DNA from: Antedon mediterranea | Lineage: Eukaryota > Echinodermata > Crinoidea > Comatulida > Antedonidae | Reading direction: 5' to 3' | NCBI RefSeq assembly: GCF_964355755.1 | Contig: NC_092670.1 | Span: 1,761,001 to 1,825,000, forward strand | Length of the DNA: 64,000 nucleotides | Program-made: the position numbers and the translations under genes | In this document: piece by piece, positions 23,701 through 35,400 of the stretch | Numbering within the stretch: position 1 is the first letter of the stretch | Layout: each line of letters opens with the position of its first letter | Notes under the pieces: generated by a model | Databases searched by the model: none | What the model saw: only the letters and a program-made list of their open reading frames with translations | Told to the model about the DNA's origin: nothing

Positions 23701-26700
23701 AGTGTGTGTTTACACTGACATTCAGGTGTTTGTACAATCAGACTGTAACTAGTGTGTGTTTACACCAACATTCAGGTGTTTGTACAATCAGACTGTAACT
23801 AGTGTGTGTTTACACTAACATTCAGGTGTTTGTACAATAAGATCATTTGAAATCAAATAGGAAGCACTCTAACATTTCACAAACATAAGTAAAAGGCTTG
23901 GTTTGAAATTTATCCTGGGATAGAAGTTAGTACACCAGAGGTCTGTAACCAACTTCCTCATTCCATCCATTACACTCCATCCTCTTTTCTCTCCTGAAAA
24001 CTCACCTATTTCAATAGTTATTCTTTTCATATTGCGCTGTGAGACTGTGGTAAAGAGCGCTTTATAAATGTTGCGCTGTGAGATTGTGGTAAAGAGCGCT
24101 TTATAAATGTTGCGCTGTGAGATTGTGGTAAAGAGCGCTTTATAAATGTTGCGCTGTGAGATTGTGGTAAAGAGCGCTTTATAAATGTTGCGCTGTGAGA
24201 CTGTGGTAAAGAGCGCTTTATAAATGTTTGATATTGTTATTATATCATTATAATAAAGTATTTACCTCATTTTCTTTATAATGTTTTTCCGATATTTCAT
24301 CAAATGCAATGTCTAAAGGTAACACCTCACGTTGTAGTAGATCTTCTTCAGAATAACCTAAACACTGTCAAGAAAAACATCATCATGAGATGAACCAACA
24401 AATATTATACTTTTTTTCTTTAAAAAATGTCTTTTACTTACATTGTCTGTTGTTCCGCTGTTATTTTCATATTTTGTTTCGATTTCTATACTGAACTTGG
24501 GCACAAAAGAACACTGAAAAAAAAAATGAAAAGTTAAAAAACTTTAACTTTAAAGTTATATTTTTACAGAACTTTTATTCAAATCTACGGACATATTTTG
24601 CAGGTACTGTATTCTTGTTGTTCAGTAAAATCTTTGGTTTGAAATAAAAAATCAATTCTATTATATTTCATGAATTGTACTAAAAATACTGGCTATACAT
24701 TTAAAATGATTTAGCAAATAACAAACAGATTTTATCTTGACTCTGTAATGACATTGTGGTATTAAATAGTACAGTAGGAACTGATGAGTTTAGGACGACA
24801 ACGTTACATCTATCCAGGTCAGTAACAGGAAAGTGTTGCATGTAGAATATGAATTAATAAAATGCATATTTGTTTTCACTTGAAATGCAATTAAGCCAAT
24901 CTCTGATGCATCTAACAGGATGTTTTGAATATCAAATGAAACTCTATCAGGGAAGAGAAAATTGATTGAAAACTACGCATGTTAAATCAATTATTATTCA
25001 AATATACTGGTTTGGGGATTCAATTTCTTCAATTTCTTTCTTTCTACACATTTTGATTATTCAATTAAAATTTTAAAAGTTTTAGTACTATTTTTAGTTT
25101 CATTATTTTAACCGTCAAAATAAAGTATACTGGAAAATAAAAACATCCATACAAGTGCTGGGTCAAAATTTCAGGTTTAAAGAACACATGTAACATGAAA
25201 CAAATTTTAGACCTTGAGAAATTCAATTTTTGGTAAATTTTCAACTTGGTCCAAACCAGTAGTGTATAGTTTATACACATTAATAATAAGGATCCTAGTA
25301 TTGTGACAGTGGTTAAGATTTGAACCTGAACCCTTGTATTAGTAAGCAATAAACAATACTTACTGTGTATTCTGATGAGTCAACAATATGAAAAAAAAAG
25401 AAGAAAACATTTTTTTTTATATGTACTGTAGTACGTATATTGAATAAATGCAAAACCAGATCCTTGATGATAAATAAAGATCCAGTCCATTATAGTGAAG
25501 GGTTGCATTCAACTGTTCATATTATATGGTCTCCTCAGGGAGAACAAGGGCTATTGTTGGCTTATCCAGAAAAGCTAGGCATGAAATAGACTTTCTTGTT
25601 TATTGCTTAAATGATTAGTTTATATTCATTGTCATCTCCAAATTATTACAGAAAACAAATTAGAACACAAATGCATTTTTGATTGCGTCGCAACCTCTGA
25701 AATTGCAAAGTTTGGAGGACATGCCTGGATGTTCACGTTGACAACATTTTAATTCCAAACAAATTGTTTACAAGATGTTCAACTTTTTTAATTGCCCTAA
25801 GTGCAAGTGAGGTGAAGTGAAGTTAATATTCACATAGTACTCATGAGAACAGATACCCGGCGGGGCTCAATATGATAAAGAAGCATGCTTAGTAAAGTAC
25901 AAGGTATTAGCACTAAACCTAATCAATCAGTAATTATCAAGGTAATGTTCATTATCATAGCATGCTATATTCAAACAAGATTCAATTTATCAAAAGGATA
26001 CTTTGATATATATTTTGAATGCAATATTCATTGATTTTTATGTTAAGGATCATTGTGCTTTTTGTATATATGCATTTTTAATATAATTTTATAAACGAAT
26101 TTCCCATTTTGAGATAACAATGTTATTGAATTAAATACCAAACATGATCTACTTTCTTGTTTGAGAGGGTGGGGTGGGGCGGTCAGGGGTCAAATCAATA
26201 CAGGTTACTTTAATTAATCATTCGTTTATCCGTGAAGCCAAAAATTGACACCGCGTGTTGTCTTGGATTTTTTGTTTTCAGAAAGTGAAAGTGACACTAT
26301 TGACTAAGTTCAGTCTTAATATAGTAATAGTATACCAAGTGATTAATTTACAAGATTATAAATTTAAACTACAGCTTTCAAAGGCTGAATTCTCTATGTA
26401 TAAATTACACATGAAAATGTCTAACTAAAACCATGACATTTCAACGTTGGTCTTTATCATGTTTTTTCACAAAAAAAGCAGTCACGGTTAGTGTCACTTT
26501 GTGGCGCCACTAACGAATGAAACCAGTTAAACGACAATTAAAACCTGTCATTTATTCCATATTCACTCGGAAACAAGTTTCAAATTCTTAATATTGAATT
26601 ATAAAATCTACATTTCCATCGTCACCGTACTACAACATTTGAGATTGTCGTAAATCGTCGTCCTTATGAGAATCACTTGATTATGAATAATTTGCGGTAA

Positions 26701-29700
26701 TACGATCTGAAAGCGTGTCATTTAATCGTTGTTAATTCTGTTTGTAGATCACTACATATATCTATAAAGTAGGGTGGTGAAGTAGAGTCTAGTATACAAG
26801 AGGTTAGGTTACAAGTAAGCACCTAGATGGCGGACATAATGAACTATACAGCATGTAGTAATGCTAAATGCTGCCAGCCAACACAAAATGAACACATACT
26901 ACAATGAAGGTTGAAGAAATCATTGAACCTACACAAATCTTTTAATATCTTTATAGTAAGTAGATAAGATTTAAAGTGTATTAATTATACACTTTACATA
27001 ATATATTTTCAAAACGTATTATAATAATTAATATTGTCAGAACAGTAGTTAATTATTAATTATTATAACATTGGTTAGTTATTTCGCTGCCACTAAGACC
27101 ACTTTAATAAAATGTCTTTCTTGTCAGTCAGTGAGTCACTAGGACGTCACGTACACAAAACAAAAGTAATTTGACCATAACATACAGTTTACATTGCTTA
27201 TGTACAGTGTGGTTGAATCACTAACATCCAGATCTTAGTGGCAACCAAAGCACCATACCACTTAATTGGACAGCAACTGTATTAAGGTGTCTTCTTATAT
27301 AATGCATGATTGTAAAATAAACATTTCTAAGTTGGTTTCTTCTGTATATTTAAGTGTATTTCATGGCATTCATAAACTGTACCATTTGGTACGATTGTCA
27401 CCATATTTGGTACGATTGTCACCATATATGTGGTACGACTGTCACCATATTTGGTACGATTGTCACCATATTTGGTATGATTGTCACCATATTTGGTATG
27501 ATTGTCACCATATTTGGTATGATTGTCATCATATTTGGAACAATTTTCACCATAATTTGCACTATTGTCACCATGTTGTGAGGTAATTTCCTGATTGATC
27601 GTAATCAAAACAGTACTGGGTTTGGTCTACTAGCGTTCCTGCTCCCAACCAGTACATCCTTAATGAAGTAAGCCTACCTGGTGGTGGCCATAGAACGGTC
27701 CCGAGATAACGACTATACTTCGGCTTTAGTCGATAAAAGATTGAAAAAATTGTTACAGATCGAGTATACGATGTTTGATTATGTGTTCTATAGGGAAATT
27801 ACCTCACGACGTTGGTACCACCATATTTGTGGTACGATTTTCACCATATTTGTGGTACGATTGTCACCATATTTGTGGTACGATTTTCACCATATTTGTG
27901 GTACGATTTTCACCATATTTGTGGTACGATTGTCACCATATTTGTGGTACGATTGTCACCATATTTGTGATACGATTGTCACCATATTTTTGGTACGATT
28001 GTCACCATATTTGTGGTACGATTGTCACCATATTTGTTTAGAAAATATAACATTGTATATTAATAACAGTAATATTTCCGGTTAAGTTGTCATATCATAG
28101 GAAGTTAATTGCTAGTGTATTAAAAGCCATGACCCTTTTATATCATTGTTTGTATTCAAATGGCAAACACTCTCTCACCTGTAAATGTGTGTGGATAGTA
28201 GTTCCACGCCTTTTCTGTCACATAAAAGAAACTGCAGATTTTGGAAAGCATTGTTTGTATCCAACCAGGTAAACGACTAAAATAAAATAAATAAAAGTTA
28301 CGGTTTTACAAAAACATACCCTACTCACTATAGATTCAATATTTATGAAAATCTGTAAACAAATCGAAAATAATCTAAAATAAAAATAAAATTTCTAGTG
28401 CTACTGTAACCAGTAAATATAATTTTTTCTGTTAAAATACTGATACAGCTAAGAACAATCAATATTTTCTTTTAACATGTTATTATAATATAAATTTGCA
28501 TAATAATTGTTGGAAAGTTTTGACATGGTCCCTAGGTCCTTAAAGCAACTTGCCCTTTAAATGAATTATTGAATGTTTTAATTAATTTATCAATATTAAT
28601 ATCCACTCTCAAAGTTCATCTTAACTATGATTACAGTGTGTACGGGGTGCAATACGAAGCACAAGTGTACTGTATTAATTAGTTTACAGTGTGGTATGGG
28701 GTGCAATACGCTGCAGAAGTGGACTGTATTAATTAGTTTACAGTGTGGTATGGGGTGCAATACGCTGCAGAAGTGGACTGTATTAATTAGTTTACAGTGT
28801 GGTACAGGGTGCATTACGCTGCAGAAGTGGACTGTATTAATTAGTTTACAGTGTGGTATGGGGTGCAATACGCAGCGCAAGTTTACTGTATTAATTAGTT
28901 TACAGTGTGGTATGAGGTGCATTACGCTGCAGAAGTGGACTGTATTAATTAGTTTACAGTGTGGTATGGGGTGCAATACGCAGCACAAGTTTGCTGTATT
29001 AATTAGTTTACAGTGTGGTATGGGCTGCAATACTCAGCACAAGTTTACTGTATTAATTAGTTTACAGTGTGGTATGGGGTGCCTTACGCTGCAGAAGTGG
29101 ACTGTATTAATTAGTTTACAGTGTGGTATGAGGTGCAATACGCAGCACAAGTTTACTGTATTAATTAGTTTACGGTGTGGTATGGGGTGCATTACGCTGC
29201 AGAAGTGGACTGTATTAATTAGTTTACAGTGTGGTATGGGGTGCAATACGCTGCAGAAGTGGACTGTATTAATTAGTTTACAGTGTGGTATGGGGTGCAA
29301 TACGCTGCAGAAGTGGACTGTATTAATTAGTTTACAGTGTGGTATGGGGTGCAATACGCTGCAGAAGTGGACTGTATTAATTAGTTTACAGTGTGGTGTG
29401 GATTACATTAAGCTGCAGAAGTGGACTGTATTAATTCATTAATTGGGTCACAATTAAGCAGTGTAATACAATTATTACTATTATTTAACACTGTTGTATA
29501 GGCACCAAAGTGTCTTTTAAAAACAAACTAACTATTAAAGTATTCCCATTTAGTTTTGTATGGGGTGCCACAAGCAGCACAGCAAGTGTTCTGGATATTA
29601 TACATGGTTCTCTTCTCTACCAAAAACATACTCATTCTTTTAGTACTCATAAAATCATCCCCCATAGTAGGAATTTTATTGCACCCTAAAGTATTGCCCA

Positions 29701-32481
29701 TCTTTATCATTACTTTTTTTTGCTGCAGTGGCACCCCGTAGTATTCTACTCTGAAACATTTTTACTTAATGTCGTTCAATAATTTTATTTAATGTAGCAG
29801 GAAATGGTTGCCACATTACGAGTGCATCTTCACATATTCAATTTCATTCAACAGGATGCAACACAATACAGCATTGTATTTGCATATGTCAACTATTTAG
29901 TGTATTCTTTGAAATAAAGTCAATACATGTGTATGTACTTTAGATGCTAAACAATTTAAGTGACAGTTTTTAGTCGATTAACATTTTGAATGCATAATGC
30001 TTGATGTATGTATTATATAATTGTTATAATATTCAACAAACAAATTTTTCATTTTTTTTTCCATACATTTTTTGTTTATTCTTTTCCCCTCGAAACATCT
30101 ACAGTAAAACACTCATTAAAAATATAATAACTTTAATTGAATGATTAATCAAAATAAAACTACTAATGAAATAATGGCACTTGCCGAGTGGCTCACAAAT
30201 TCCAAGGTTCAAATCCTGACCATGTCACAGTATCAGAAATGTTTGAATGGCTAATTTTAAAGACAGCACAATTTAGCAAACATGAATATTATGGCAAGTC
30301 ATGTGATAGCACATTTTAATGTCTCATGACCAACAATTGGATCATAAAAATAATTGTTCCCTTAATAATCTGCAATTTTATAGATTAATAAAAGTCTGGA
30401 AGTCAACCGTTTTGGGTAAATTTAACCATTTACTTTGTGAAGTGAATTAACATTACAATATGGCATATTTAAAGTTTGATTTTATTAATCTGTAGTGTAA
30501 ACTGTTCATACATAGATTATCTTAAAAAAAATATATATAGTGTTTAATAATAATATGAAACGTATGGAACACGAAATGTAAGGAAAATAAGGAAGCCCAG
30601 CTCTGCATAAATGTAACCAACCATGTGTATAATGAAATGAGGCTCTGGACAGTATTACTATAAGAAGATAATGATGATGATGATAAGCAGTAATTTTATT
30701 AAATTATAATAAACTTATCTTACTTAGATATATAGATACGCTTTTCCGTAAATTGACCAGCACCGTGTACTTCATGTTGGCATGGTTCGTTCTTGACCAC
30801 CTCAACACCCTCGCCGTTTGACGACTGTTCATCGCTGTGTTTCGCTATCATATACAACTGTCCAACTTTGTACTGAAAGTATACAAAAGAACAAGCATTA
30901 ATTATTTTAAAGTATGCCTCAATCTCATGGAAAGCTTAAATACCCTATGATCATTTAAATCTATTTTACACCTCCAGGCTTCATATTATGCTCTAAAACT
31001 TGTCAGCCCCTCCTCCCTCCACACAATAAAAAGTAAGTGTGATTGGTGCAGAAGTGTAAGGAGTGAATGGCCGATGCATCTGACTGTCTGCCCAGCCATC
31101 AGTAAGCAACAACTTATAAATATAAATAAGCAAATTAGACTAATATTATAGTACTAGCATAAGCCTAGGCCTGGCCTTAGTTGAAGTTAAGGCGCTAGTT
31201 CCGTTTCGCACCTGTCGTTTATTTCGACTCAAAATTGGTTAAGTAACTTTATCGTGAGTACCACACCTTAGAATTAGGCCTCAAAAATATTTTTACGAAG
31301 GAGATCACACAAAAAGTAAAAAATAAATCCTTTAAATTGATGAATTTACAGACGTGTTTCTCGCACATCGGTTCGTGAATTTCGCATATACTCCATGTTC
31401 AATGTTGTTGTTTCTATGGAGCGCCAAAAGAGCAATCATAATAGAGGGCTAAAAACTCAAGAAATTGCGTATATTTAATGCATTTGTTGGTGAAAATTAC
31501 GTTCAATTTTATCATATTTTGTCAATGTCAATGCAACAAAAATATTACTGTTGATACTGTACATGGTTTTTGCAGGAACTTTTAAGAATGAAAATCGACA
31601 AATTCATCATCTTATTACATGTACTGTGTAGGGGTATACCTATTACCTGATCTAAATAATATTCCTCTTAGTCTTAGTAAGACTGACTAAGAGGTTACTT
31701 ACTCTTAGTTAGGTCTAGGGTTGGTTGCTATTTGAAAACAGCAAATTATTAGCAGTAAAATGTTACAGCATTTTTATTGACAAAATATATTAAAATCAAA
31801 CGTGTATTTCAATAATAAATGCATTAAAAGAAGACGCATTCCACTGAGTTTTTAACCATCTATATTGTTGTTGCTCTTTTGGCGCTCCATAGAAACGAAA
31901 ATATTGAACTTCGAGTACGCTAAATTCGCGAACGGTATGCGAGAAACATGTCTGTAAAAAAATCATCAATTTAAGGATTTATTAGTTACTTTTTATGTGA
32001 TTCTTCTTCATAAAAGTACTTATGAGGCCCAATTTTAAGGTGTGGTATTCACAATAAGTTGCTTAACAATTTGGAGTCAAAAGGAAGTCGAAATAAAAAC
32101 AGGTGCGAAACGGAACTAGCGCCGAAGTTAATAAGCCAGGCCCATTCCTAAATACAAATACAATACGTTTTATTTCTTAGAAAGAAATAGTCTAATATAT
32201 AAGATTTGAAACAAATGACATACACAAACAACTGACATACACAAACAACTTTTTAAAAGTGTATAGCCTAGGTTAGGCCTATAGCTAAACTTCAGCCAAA
32301 AAGGGCAGTTCAATCAACTCATACCCCGCAGCGCAGAACACTCACACACGAAACTGTACGCTAGCTGCTTCTCTATATAAAACGTATCCGTTTATCATAT
32401 TGAGCAAAATAACTGATTTAAAATACAGCTTACCTCTTCTACAGTCAAAGGCATACATATCCGATACTCTTTAAGCATCAT
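17800..32481 (-). CDS. PITPNC1: Cytoplasmic phosphatidylinositol transfer protein 1 (RdgB-beta), complete
   Basis: Ten coding exons: 32434-32481, 30724-30872, 28179-28276, 25364-25371 (8 nt), 24442-24513, 24266-24364, 21104-21163, 20153-20248, 19897-19960, 17800-17984. They sum to 879 bp (292 aa) with phase preserved throughout. The start MMLKEYRICMPLTVEE is diagnostic of the class II PITPNC1 group. Then come YKVGQLYMIAKHS, FYVTEKAWNYYPHTFTEYTC, PKFSIEIETKYENN, KTGRGPL, KPIMCSYKGTKVRFDVWGL, HRQAFTWIDEWIDLTIEDVR and FEQKQQEKTNKK, all in family order. The protein binds and moves phosphatidylinositol or phosphatidic acid between membranes. The C-terminal about 45 residues are acidic and Ser/Thr-rich, as in the longer vertebrate isoform, which binds 14-3-3; no binding motif is evident here. 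The 14.7 kb span comes from introns full of minisatellites and MITEs. The second Met (32476-32478) could also serve as start. Confidence 0.96.
18898..19505. repeat. 47-bp minisatellite in the last PITPNC1 intron
   Basis: About 13 copies of AAGCACTAACAACATATACACTATG followed by TAAAATGCGATATATTTAAAAC. The first three copies are shorter because they lack the GATATATTTAAAAC part. The core of the array is nearly uniform. Confidence 0.92.
21675..21935. repeat. Tandemly duplicated MITE family 1 relative
   Basis: Repeats of TTGATCAACGCTTGCATACATCC, TTGATAGTGGGAACCAAGCTTTA and AGCTTGATTCCCACT alternate about 2.5 times within a PITPNC1 intron. The termini match MITE family 1. The period is about 114 bp, so an internal unit has been duplicated after insertion. 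Confidence 0.75.
22729..22872. repeat. Direct 71-bp duplication
   Basis: Two identical consecutive copies beginning CCAAGACTTGTGGAAGGTAC and ending TTGGTCACAGGA, in a PITPNC1 intron. Confidence 0.9.
23595..23838. repeat. 50-bp minisatellite, five copies
   Basis: Five copies of GTAACTAGTGTGTGTTTACA followed by CTGACATTCAGGTGTTTGTACAATCAGACT in a PITPNC1 intron. The fourth and fifth differ at ACTGACA (ACCAACA, ACTAACA). Confidence 0.9.
23950..24235 (+). mobile_element. 3' end of a LINE/SINE with its tail unit amplified five times
   Basis: Sequence at about 23993-24020 (CTCCTGAAAACTCACCTATTTCAA) encodes LLKTHLFQ, a common end of CR1/L2-type reverse transcriptases. It is followed by five 39-bp copies of TTGCGCTGTGAGATTGTGGT plus AAAGAGCGCTTTATAAATG, then TTGATATTGTTATTAT. 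GCGCTTTATAAATG is a typical retroelement 3' tail in marine animals. This copy is a truncated remnant in a PITPNC1 intron. Confidence 0.6.
25364..25371 (-). CDS. PITPNC1: 8-nt microexon of PITPNC1
   Basis: On the minus strand, TCATCAG|AATACACA|GTAAGTATTG. The upstream exon (28179-28276) ends in one leftover G and the downstream exon (24442-24513) begins TGT TCT TTT. Only by including AATACACA does the join read ...TFT-E-Y-T-C-SFVPKF, restoring the conserved TEYTCSF block. Skipping it gives a frameshift and an early stop. Both splice sites match consensus. Confidence 0.9.
27386..28036. repeat. Two GTACGATTGTCACCATAT minisatellites split by a MITE
   Basis: The left array (27386-27577) has a 21-bp period (TTGGTACGATTGTCACCATAT). 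The right array (27812-28036) has a 23-bp period (TGTGGTACGATTGTCACCATATT). They share the same core and flank the 229-bp element at 27578-27806. The open frames here (WYDCHHI, VTIFG) are repeat artefacts. Confidence 0.92.
27578..27806. mobile_element. 229-bp MITE with TIR GTGAGGTAATTTCC
   Basis: GTGAGGTAATTTCC at the left end and GGAAATTACCTCAC at the right end are exact inverse complements. The interior is unique in this window. It interrupts a minisatellite, so insertion and array divergence can be ordered. I could not read a clear target-site duplication. Confidence 0.7.
28640..29440. repeat. 54-bp minisatellite open on both strands
   Basis: About 15 copies of GGTATGGGGTGCAATACGCTGC followed by AGAAGTGGACTGTATTAATTAGTTTACAGTGT. 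There are two alternating variants: CTGCAGAAGTGGAC and CAGCACAAGTTTAC. Because 54 is a multiple of three and the unit lacks stops in one frame each way, long open frames appear on both strands (plus repeat CNTLQKWTVLISLQCGMG). The array sits inside a PITPNC1 intron, so I do not call it a gene. Confidence 0.93.
31191..32123. mobile_element. 933-bp foldback element with 8-bp target duplication
   Basis: Arms of about 265 bp (31191-31455 and 31860-32123) are inverted copies at high identity. They start GGCGCTAGTTCCGTTTCGCA and end TGCGAAACGGAACTAGCGCC. GAAGTTAA flanks both sides (31183-31190, 32124-32131), an 8-bp duplication. It lies in the first PITPNC1 intron, about 300 bp from the start codon. 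There is no transposase. The superfamily is uncertain: 8-bp duplications are found in hAT and P-type elements. Confidence 0.85.
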
Positions 32482-35400
32482 ATTGATTATTCTGAGTGTT
32501 TCTACCAATTATTAAAACTGTTGAAACTCAGCGACAGTGTTACTCTACTGTTTTTTGAGTTGACGGTGTGAAATGATGGGTTTTGTTATGACACTTTGAA
32601 AACGATAGATGGCGCTATATCATTTTGTGATAAAAACATTTTTCACACTTTTTAATATTTTTTTAGGGGAAATGGCGAAATCAGCACTGTGGTCATGTTA
32701 CAAGAGTTGTGAAAACAATATAGATTATCTGATAAAACTTCTAAAAAAAAGGAAGTCTTTTGTCACTTTTCCTGTTTTCTCGAAATTCTCAGGCATCGAC
32801 GTGATTCATTTACATAAATTTGTATTATTGACTGCACTAGGAGTACTTATTTGTTTATTAATTGTTTACCATACAAAGTGTGGTGTGGTATTTATTATAC
32901 ATATTTAAATTATACAGAGCAATGCTGTAATACAATTATCCATCATTTTATGTTACTACATATTTATAATAAAATAATATAAAACAAATAAGTAAATAAA
33001 TAAAATAATGTAAAAAATAAATCAAAACAATCAAAACTAAACCCAAAACCAGTTGTGAATACTGCCACCACAGCAACTAGTTCGTGATAATCAACATGAT
33101 GAGTGCGGGAACTCAGAATGATGAAGATGAAGAATTATTTTGTTCATTTTATATTTATGTCAACTATCTTTAAAAAGGGTTCCAGTTTAGCCCAGTGGGT
33201 TAATTGATGTTAAGTGGCCTTCTTTAATCAAATTAAAATACATTTAAAAAAACATTTCACAATAACAAGCATTTATACTAAACATTAAATTAGGAATTAT
33301 AGTATCCTAAAAAGGATATATCTATTTATTGATATATATTATGACTATGATTTTTAATATTTTGCCTATAGAAACGTACAGTATGACATCACTATATGGT
33401 TAGTATGTTATACCGTATTAGGTAAATAATACAATCAGCTAGTCAGACATTTAGGTCTATTATGCCAATGTGTGTTGAAATAAACATTACATTTCTGTTT
33501 TGTTTAAAAAAACTCTTGATATCAGGTAAAAAACATAAAAAGCCTCCCCAGCACGACCTCACCCACCTCCCCTCCCTCAGAGAAAATATCTGCCCAACTA
33601 CACGTCACATACCTATAATTACAGGTTGGAAGTGATCGTCTGAACGTGTTTATTTAACCTTTCACATGTATACATAACAGCAACAAATAGTGCAATAATT
33701 TATCATACCTGTTAATTAGATTATAAGACACATTGTATTACTTTAATAAATTAGTATCGTCGGCTTTCATGGCCATATATTACCATATTCATTACAAACT
33801 ATTAACAAAACATGTAATTTAGTGCATCTGAGAGACACGTGCCGACACTTCAATCGGTTCGCAAAAGGGAATAAATGCTACTTGACCTCCGTTAGTGAAA
33901 TAGTATTCTGTATAATGAATGCGTGGACCTTCAACTACACCTTCTGATATTTCCACACAAAAATAATAGCACACTCGATATATTATAACAGATTTTTTAA
34001 TTTCTTTTTCCTAACTGACTGTTTATAATTGTTATGAATTAATGATTAACCATAATAAAACAGTGTGTGTATCGTTACCATGGAAAGTAACACCTGAAAC
34101 GAGTTTAAAGTACTCTCGTTACTGTCAAAAATATTTACTTTCAACACTAAATTAATTATCATACAATACCAAAGTTCGTATACAAAACAGTACTATGAAC
34201 ACCACCACCGAAGTATTGTCGATAAACCGGATGTGCGTCCACCTAAAGCACGCGCATATCGGAAGTGCGTGGGAATTATTCATGTAATTGCGCGTGGACC
34301 GGAAGAGCGCACATTGTGTACTATTATACGTGCGCGTAAACCCAATACGCATGCACACAGATATGATAAATAGCCGGTGTGTTTTTTTTTCGCACGGCTC
34401 TCTATCCACACTTTTGACACTGACAGTACATGTTTATACTGTATCTTGCTTATCATTATGTTTGTATTGTGTCAAACACGTCACTTTATAAAAGAAATAA
34501 TCTAGCTTTCGTATAAACCGTCCTTTGGGGGTTTGCTTACAAGAGATTCAGTGTGTTTTATGTACATAGTAACGCGTGACGAAACAAGCGTCTTTCGACG
34601 AATCAAAGCAATTTGATTGATTGAGCAACCACAAAACCGCTGGTTTGTTGTATAAACTGGTATTGCACGAAGGCATAGTAGACGAAGATAGCAGTGCTGT
34701 TTGTAATCATAATACATTTATAATAGACCTACTTAACAAGCTTTGTTCATCTCGGTGGCTAACAGTTCTCCATAGATCATCATCAGTTAAAGTTGTTTGA
34801 TTTCTCAGCATTTAACCAACCACCTATACTATTTATTCAGTATCATTGAGTTTTTTTTCGCACTTTACGTTGAGCAATATAAGGACACTAAACTCAGAAC
34901 CTACAGTACTGTATTCGGATTTCAGCGAGTCTTGTGGATTTTTACTTAATTTTGTTCAACTAAACTGATTGCTTCAATCAACAAAATCGAACTTCAGACG
35001 TTCAAATATTTCGATAGTGCAACAACCGCCATACTTCTGCTGGATATTATACGACAATGCACGATTCATCACTATTTTAGATAGTTAAACATTACCACCA
35101 TCTGGCTACAATGAGTAGGCCTACTGTATTCTTCATTTGATAGAATTAAACAGTTATATTTCCGTAGTGACGACTATTTAGCAGTGTACGTTTCATGTAC
35201 TATTTCGTCTTTTCGGCAGTCAATTTAGTGTCATTTTGACACTAGTACATCCACATTTTAGTGTCACTTCGATACTTGTACAACCACATTTTAGTGTCAT
35301 TTCGACACTTGTACAACCACATGTTAGTGTCATTTCGACACTAGTACAACCAGGAAGCTTATTCACGTTAAATTACACTTTTACATTGTTTGCAGCAAAT

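Noticed and set aside
28627-29442. 271-codon repetitive plus-strand frame
   Set aside because: A 54-bp minisatellite inside a PITPNC1 intron; the opposite strand is equally open, so openness is not evidence of coding.
32609-32908. Small membrane protein gene divergent from PITPNC1
   Set aside because: A hydrophobic segment is visible, but there are no homologues I recognise, no splice or codon evidence, and the AT-rich composition makes chance likely.
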